A DNA stretch of 17,973 nucleotides from Opitutales bacterium (GTDB lineage: Bacteria; Verrucomicrobiota; Verrucomicrobiia; Opitutales; Opitutaceae), in NCBI GenBank assembly GCA_021772595.1, contig JAJFLS010000393.1:1-17973 (forward strand). The letters are read 5' to 3'. Both the position numbers and the translations under genes were made by a program. Within the stretch, counting starts at the first letter, position 1; each line of letters starts with the position of its first letter. The notes under the pieces were generated by a model that was not told where the DNA came from, made no database searches, and was given only the letters and a program-made list of their open reading frames with translations. Below are positions 15,101 through 17,973 of the stretch, piece after piece.

Positions 15101-16215
15101 GGCAGGACTATTTGAGTATCGGAGTAGAGGATACAGGTATTGGAATTCCCACAGAGAAATGCAACAGTATGTTCAACGCATTCACCCAAGCGGATGCGTC
15201 CACGGCCCGTAAGTATGGCGGCACAGGGCTAGGGCTCTCAATCTGCAAGAATCTGGTCCGCATGATGGGAGGGGAAATCGCCGTGAAAAGCGAGTTCGGC
15301 GAAGGAAGCGCTTTTGAATTTAGCTTGAGGATTCCGGTCGATCATAGCGCTTCTGAAGAAAAGGCGGAAATCGATTTTCTCAGAGGCAAGCGATTGCTTA
15401 TCATCGAAAACAATGATGCGGTTTCGAAGAACTTGGAGCGCTTGGCTCTTCGGTGGAAAATGGACGTTTACGCTGTGGACTCAGGGGGCGAAGGAATCGA
15501 AACCTTGCACAGCGCAGAACGCCCTTTTGAGGTTGTCTGGCTGGAGTCTCATTTGCCAGACGTGGACGGAACGGAATTCGCGAAAAACCTTCGACAAGAG
15601 CCCCTGTGCGGAAGAATTCCGATTGTGATGCTATCGTCAGTAGTACGTATGGACACGATCAGCGAGTTTAAGAAGAACAAGCTGAACGACTGTCTTACCA
15701 AGCCGATTCGTCATGGGCAGTTGCTGAGATCGACCGCTCGCTTGTGCGGATTCAAGGCAGTGAAAAGCCGAGTTTCTAAGGCTAAGGCGCTCAGGGAATC
15801 CAAGTCGGTGCCTGCCCTGTCGGAACGTATTAGCATTTTGGTTGCAGACGATAATCCGGTGAACGTCAAGGTCGCTATCCATATGCTCAGGAAAATCGGC
15901 TACAAGGGTGATGAGGCGACCAACGGACTGGAAGCGATCGAGGCGTTAAAGGAAAAGCCGTACGACATTATATTGATGGATGCGCAAATGCCGGAGTTGG
16001 ACGGGATTGAAGCGACGCGCCGCATTCGCGATGAATTCCCGCCCGAGAGTCAGCCCTATGTTGTGGCGGTAACCGCGGGAGTAACCGAACTGGATCGCCG
16101 CAAATGCCTGGAATCCGGAATGGATGGATTCGTAAGCAAGCCCGTAAAGATTGAGGAGCTCAGAGTCGCTCTAGAGAAAGCGCTCGCAACCCGCTCGCAA
16201 AAAAGCGTCAGCTAG
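12172..16215 (+). CDS. Hybrid sensor histidine kinase with propeller sensor and two receiver domains
   Basis: A 1347-residue inner-membrane kinase. It has a signal peptide at 1-27, then about 600 residues of two-component-regulator propeller repeats (GALWLTHSSGLFRVD, GEIYFGTHQGVYRF, GYLWIGNESGVIRT) and a Y_Y_Y domain near 670-745 (LRFEYALLNFESPRLNRYQV...LPPGDYVFNVVG). A membrane helix (about 755-773) and a coiled coil follow. HisKA has phosphorylatable H839 (FLANMSHEIRTPMNG). HATPase carries N956, D987 (EDTGIGIP) and GGTGLGLSI. REC1 is degenerate: E1125 replaces the phosphoacceptor Asp (WLESHLPDVDG) and the acidic pair reads EN. REC2 is complete, with ADDNP, D1270 (LMDAQMPELDG), T in AVTAG and K in SKP. 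There is no HPt or DNA-binding domain, so the output partner lies elsewhere. GTG 12172 is the only reasonable start after the in-frame stop at 12148; no Shine-Dalgarno is seen. Propeller/Y_Y_Y kinases often sense polysaccharide-derived ligands, but here the neighbours are a porin and a PstS-like protein. Confidence 0.95.
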   Translation: MHLPFRFFIPAIIFASCIPCAVRLCAFDGVGSPIISRIPSELIFGAKVFKGIGEDSSGRIYAILPDHLLYGNGETWNRIGYSNLDEILGVVFGKNDEVYIGTTRDIGSTIIDESGKRSFRSILPLLPNSFQNKQHWSPHFVNTDGYLFVSVEKRIIAWREGESLRIWEEPVGDVRAVFPVGDQLYFYNSESSIGRIEQDGQIEWFEIEGVELGFEGIRSNTQLSEGEVLLATGNSGLVVFDGESLKPFSNFDSDDDSSISPYHVAKLNDGKLAVTTHSSGLMVLSSEGEVNYKIERLGDISARGLQHAFVASDGALWLTHSSGLFRVDLNEPLSIFNHQQGLEGAVIDIDEIDGEIYFGTHQGVYRFVEYPKNGDLNFQLLKDIESTSALLEVDEGLIMGSHVGIRIRLEDDVRILYEGLCRTLIRSKVDRNIIVAGNSDGLHYLKRENGVWRYQGAYQGGEGIVARSIVQEKSGCLWLELENGSIAKVDTSSTPIKVTNYSAEHGLVSDRNTPLELDGEVIICTAPGSLWALDESGNHFRELEDWTNLSESEFLSSFQVMIIDPGENIWINANGVNGSLAVMPPGKYYKGQKNLARGSQHKGAAFHIDSRGYLWIGNESGVIRTRPISDPPKIRAIETRITRIADIDNGKDVRNEGFGEKEGRLEIPFNNRSLRFEYALLNFESPRLNRYQVFLEGYQKDWDEFSSIGYKEFTNLPPGDYVFNVVGMNDFGETGEAVEFPFAIKTPIYASNYAYSIYIVSGVFFVWFFHLLRSRKLRSSNISLIRLVDERTKEVQRQATDLSEKNIQLESSLQASVRLTKEARMAAEAKSDFLANMSHEIRTPMNGIMGMCDMLSDSDLNEEQESVLNTVRNSSESLLVILNDILDYSKIEAGKLEIEETPFNLEQCIEDTLELLASTAKEKGLELLYEREDGINMLRLGDSSRIRQVLVNLVGNAIKFTDEGEITVSAKSQLKLGQDYLSIGVEDTGIGIPTEKCNSMFNAFTQADASTARKYGGTGLGLSICKNLVRMMGGEIAVKSEFGEGSAFEFSLRIPVDHSASEEKAEIDFLRGKRLLIIENNDAVSKNLERLALRWKMDVYAVDSGGEGIETLHSAERPFEVVWLESHLPDVDGTEFAKNLRQEPLCGRIPIVMLSSVVRMDTISEFKKNKLNDCLTKPIRHGQLLRSTARLCGFKAVKSRVSKAKALRESKSVPALSERISILVADDNPVNVKVAIHMLRKIGYKGDEATNGLEAIEALKEKPYDIILMDAQMPELDGIEATRRIRDEFPPESQPYVVAVTAGVTELDRRKCLESGMDGFVSKPVKIEELRVALEKALATRSQKSVS

Positions 16216-16257
16216 GCTGAGCTCGAATGATAAGTCGATATTTGTGAGCGTGGCTTA

Positions 16258-16341
16258 TTGTAGGAGAGGGTTTATCCCGCGATTTTTCTTATTCCATTCT
16301 ATGCAGGTCTGTAATATCGCGAGATGAACCCGCTCCTACAA
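16258..16341. repeat. REPIN-like inverted pair (core type 2)
   Basis: Arms 16258-16283 and 16316-16341 (26 nt each) are reverse complements with three mismatches, separated by 32 bp. Each arm has the flank GTAGGA, a self-complementary core of the form GCGGG-TTTAT-CCCGC (with small changes per copy) and flank GAT. The same unit occurs once more at 8503-8528. It lies 42 bp downstream of the kinase stop and upstream of the terminator. Confidence 0.8.
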
Positions 16342-16370
16342 TTACTTATAAGTAAACCCTAGTAGAGTCG

Positions 16371-16395
16371 AAAAATGGGGTGTGCCCATTTTTTT
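16371..16395 (+). terminator. Rho-independent terminator after the hybrid kinase
   Basis: AAAAATGGG (16371-16379) and CCCATTTTT (16385-16393) form a 9-bp stem with a 5-nt loop GTGTG, followed by more T residues to 16395. The A-run on the left side means it could also work on the minus strand, though no minus-strand gene is near. The stem is AT-rich, so its strength is uncertain. Confidence 0.7.
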
Positions 16396-16476
16396 GTTGC
16401 ATCTGCTCTCATAATACTTGTCTGTTTGATCTTGTAGTGCGAAAGCACTCACAGGAACCAACCATCCAACTTAAGT

Positions 16477-17973
16477 ATGAAAATTTGCAGCCTCCCCGGG
16501 CAAGTGAGAAACTTGCTGCGTGCTTCAACCGTCCCTTGGGCTATATTGCTTTCAGCGATTTCGTCTACCGTTAGCGGAAATGAGACGGAATACGGAAACG
16601 TCAGCATATTGACGGAGTACCCGCCGAGCATTCGGGGGTACGTGGAAGGTGTTGTACAGTACAACGAGGCGAGGACTTTCGCGATGGGGTATCACGGAGA
16701 GATCAACGGTTCGTTGCTCGTTCCGGGGACGCCAAACATAAGGCAGAGCTACGGATGCGTGGTAGGCGAAGTCGTCGAAAGTTCCGGAAGCCCAGACCCT
16801 TCGAATCATAGGGTAATCTTATATCGTGGCGCATCGGTGGATACGATTGTCACGAGAGTCGACCCCTTCTCGTTGAGCGCTTCCGTGCAGCCGCAGAGCC
16901 CGCAGGGATTCCGGAACGTCACTGTGCATGCGAGTTCAGGCGGGACGCAGGATTTGGGGGATTTCTCGACCTTGAGAAACCTCAGGCTGAAGACGAACGC
17001 TGGATTCTATGAGCTCCCGGAGGGCGCTTATGGATCGGTTTCCGCCCGCTATGGATCAGGCATTGTTCTGGGAAATCCGAACGATACCGAGCCCTCGGTC
17101 TACCATTTCAAGAGATTGAGTTTCACCTACGGCAGCCGGTTGAATATCCAGGGGCCGGTAATCATCAATGTCGCAGAGGGCGTTTACGGTGGGGGTGTGT
17201 TGGGAAATACCGTACATCCGGAATTGTTTACGATGAACGTCAAGCGGGGCGGTTTGTATATAGCAAGTGGAGGCTGTTTTTACGGGAATCTCAAAACGCC
17301 TACCGGACACGTGAGCGTGAATTATGGAAGTCTTTTCTACGGCTCGATCGAGGCGCGGAAATTGTATGTGCATCGCTACGGGCTCGTATTCGGCACGCAA
17401 TGTGTATTTCAAGGCGGCGGTGGCGACAATGCAGCTCCTATCGCGGCCTCGCAATCGGTGGAGACCCCCGAAGATACCTCCGCACCGATAACGCTGAACG
17501 CGACGGATGCGGACGGGGATCCTCTGACTTATTCCATTGTGGATCAGCCTGAAAAGGGCCACTTCGAGGGAGCTGCTCCCGATCTCGAATACGTCCCGAA
17601 TGAGAACGAGACGGGGGAAGATTTCTTCACGTTTATCGCGAATGACGGGAGCCGCGATTCCGAGCCGGCGTTGGTGAGCCTGAACATTGTTCCTGTCAAC
17701 GATGCCCCGACGGCGCTCGGTCAAACGGTGGAGACGCTCGAAGATGCGCCGATAGTGATCGATCTTGAAGGCGAGGATATAGAGGGCGCCCCGCTGTCCT
17801 TTTCGGTGGTCGAACAGCCGGATCATGGAACGCTCGATCTCTCGCAATTGCCGCGTGTGACCTATCTCCCGGATCCCGACTCGGAGGTGGACGACTCGCT
17901 TTCTTTCACGGTGGACGATGGGGAATTCACGTCGGACCCAGCAGTGGTCGTGATTTCGGTCACTCCTGTCAAC
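16477..17973 (+). CDS. Large exported protein with DUF7305-like region and cadherin-like repeats, 3' partial
   Basis: The frame is open from ATG 16477 to the window edge (499 codons, no stop). A signal peptide is evident (positive start VRNLLR, hydrophobic WAILLSAISSTVSG, cut near residue 34). Residues about 35-316 resemble the DUF7305 pattern of surface or pilus-associated proteins: YHFKRLSFTYGSRLNIQGPV, VYGGGVLGNTVHPE, VKRGGLYIASGGCFYGNLK, VNYGSLFYGSIEARKLYV. After a GGGG linker come two tandem cadherin-like/Ig-like repeats of about 90 residues (17428-17697 and 17698-17970). Each starts with APxA..Q.VET.ED and contains a D-rich calcium-type loop such as DADGDPLTYSI, ending in IVPVN or VTPVN; the last codon already starts a third unit. 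This suggests a long secreted or cell-surface adhesin. ATG 16477 is the first start after an in-frame TAG at 16435. No good Shine-Dalgarno. Confidence 0.88.
   Translation, partial: MKICSLPGQVRNLLRASTVPWAILLSAISSTVSGNETEYGNVSILTEYPPSIRGYVEGVVQYNEARTFAMGYHGEINGSLLVPGTPNIRQSYGCVVGEVVESSGSPDPSNHRVILYRGASVDTIVTRVDPFSLSASVQPQSPQGFRNVTVHASSGGTQDLGDFSTLRNLRLKTNAGFYELPEGAYGSVSARYGSGIVLGNPNDTEPSVYHFKRLSFTYGSRLNIQGPVIINVAEGVYGGGVLGNTVHPELFTMNVKRGGLYIASGGCFYGNLKTPTGHVSVNYGSLFYGSIEARKLYVHRYGLVFGTQCVFQGGGGDNAAPIAASQSVETPEDTSAPITLNATDADGDPLTYSIVDQPEKGHFEGAAPDLEYVPNENETGEDFFTFIANDGSRDSEPALVSLNIVPVNDAPTALGQTVETLEDAPIVIDLEGEDIEGAPLSFSVVEQPDHGTLDLSQLPRVTYLPDPDSEVDDSLSFTVDDGEFTSDPAVVVISVTPVN

Noticed and set aside
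14530..15189. 219-codon open frame on the minus strand
   Set aside because: Antisense to the HisKA and HATPase domains of the hybrid kinase.
16380..16574. 64-codon plus-strand frame
   Set aside because: It begins inside the terminator stem and runs out of frame through the signal peptide of the real gene at 16477.
17056..17847. 263-codon open frame on the minus strand
   Set aside because: Antisense to the exported protein, whose plus frame has a signal peptide and two recognisable repeats; the minus frame is Arg/His-rich with no domain.
1..17973. CRISPR arrays, tRNA/rRNA genes, insertion sequences or prophage genes
   Set aside because: Looked for regularly spaced repeats, cloverleaf-type or rRNA-like stretches and transposase or integrase motifs; none seen apart from the REP-like elements listed.

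Overview
The window reads as a chromosomal segment from a Gram-negative bacterium, most likely a member of the Verrucomicrobiota (perhaps Opitutae-like). The clues are an outer-membrane porin, TonB-type domains, an OleC-type beta-lactone synthetase, a histidine kinase with a periplasmic two-component-regulator propeller, exported proteins with DUF7305-like and cadherin-like repeats, and a short LQWS..LVEWTDL..FYR domain that I associate with exported verrucomicrobial proteins. This placement is inference: no rRNA or tRNA is present to anchor it.

Left part (1-7801, visibly GC-rich): the window opens inside an oleC-like gene (plus strand, 5' end cut off), followed closely by a FIST-domain sensor protein. 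A secreted protein with two TonB C-terminal-like domains lies convergent on the minus strand. A stand-alone Smr-domain protein (plus) and a response regulator with a four-cysteine tail (minus) follow. Then comes a plus-strand pair with an 8-nt overlap: a DtxR/MntR-type metal regulator and rmuC. A perfect 25-bp inverted repeat (REPIN-like) separates rmuC from map (methionine aminopeptidase).

Middle part (7802-10091): a short intergenic stretch packed with palindromes, an AT-rich isoprenylcysteine-methyltransferase-like gene (minus), a single REP-like element, a multispanning HGSNAT/DUF5009-type acyltransferase (minus) with a C7A7 homopolymer at its 5' end, and a small orphan-domain ORF (plus).

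Right part (10092-17973, less GC-rich): a minus-strand porin and a small PstS-like periplasmic protein diverge from a 1347-residue hybrid sensor kinase (propeller, Y_Y_Y, TM, HisKA, HATPase, REC, REC). The first receiver domain has Glu in place of the phosphoacceptor Asp. After the kinase come a second REPIN-like inverted pair and a good stem-loop terminator. The window ends in the first 499 codons of a large exported protein with a DUF7305-like N-terminal region and at least two cadherin-like repeats.

The most interesting themes are (a) a family of REP-like elements that share the flanks GTAGGA/GAT but carry two different self-complementary cores, and (b) the porin / mini-binding-protein / propeller-kinase neighbourhood, which looks like an envelope sensing-and-uptake module with no adjacent DNA-binding output. 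No CRISPR array, tRNA, rRNA, insertion sequence or phage gene was seen.
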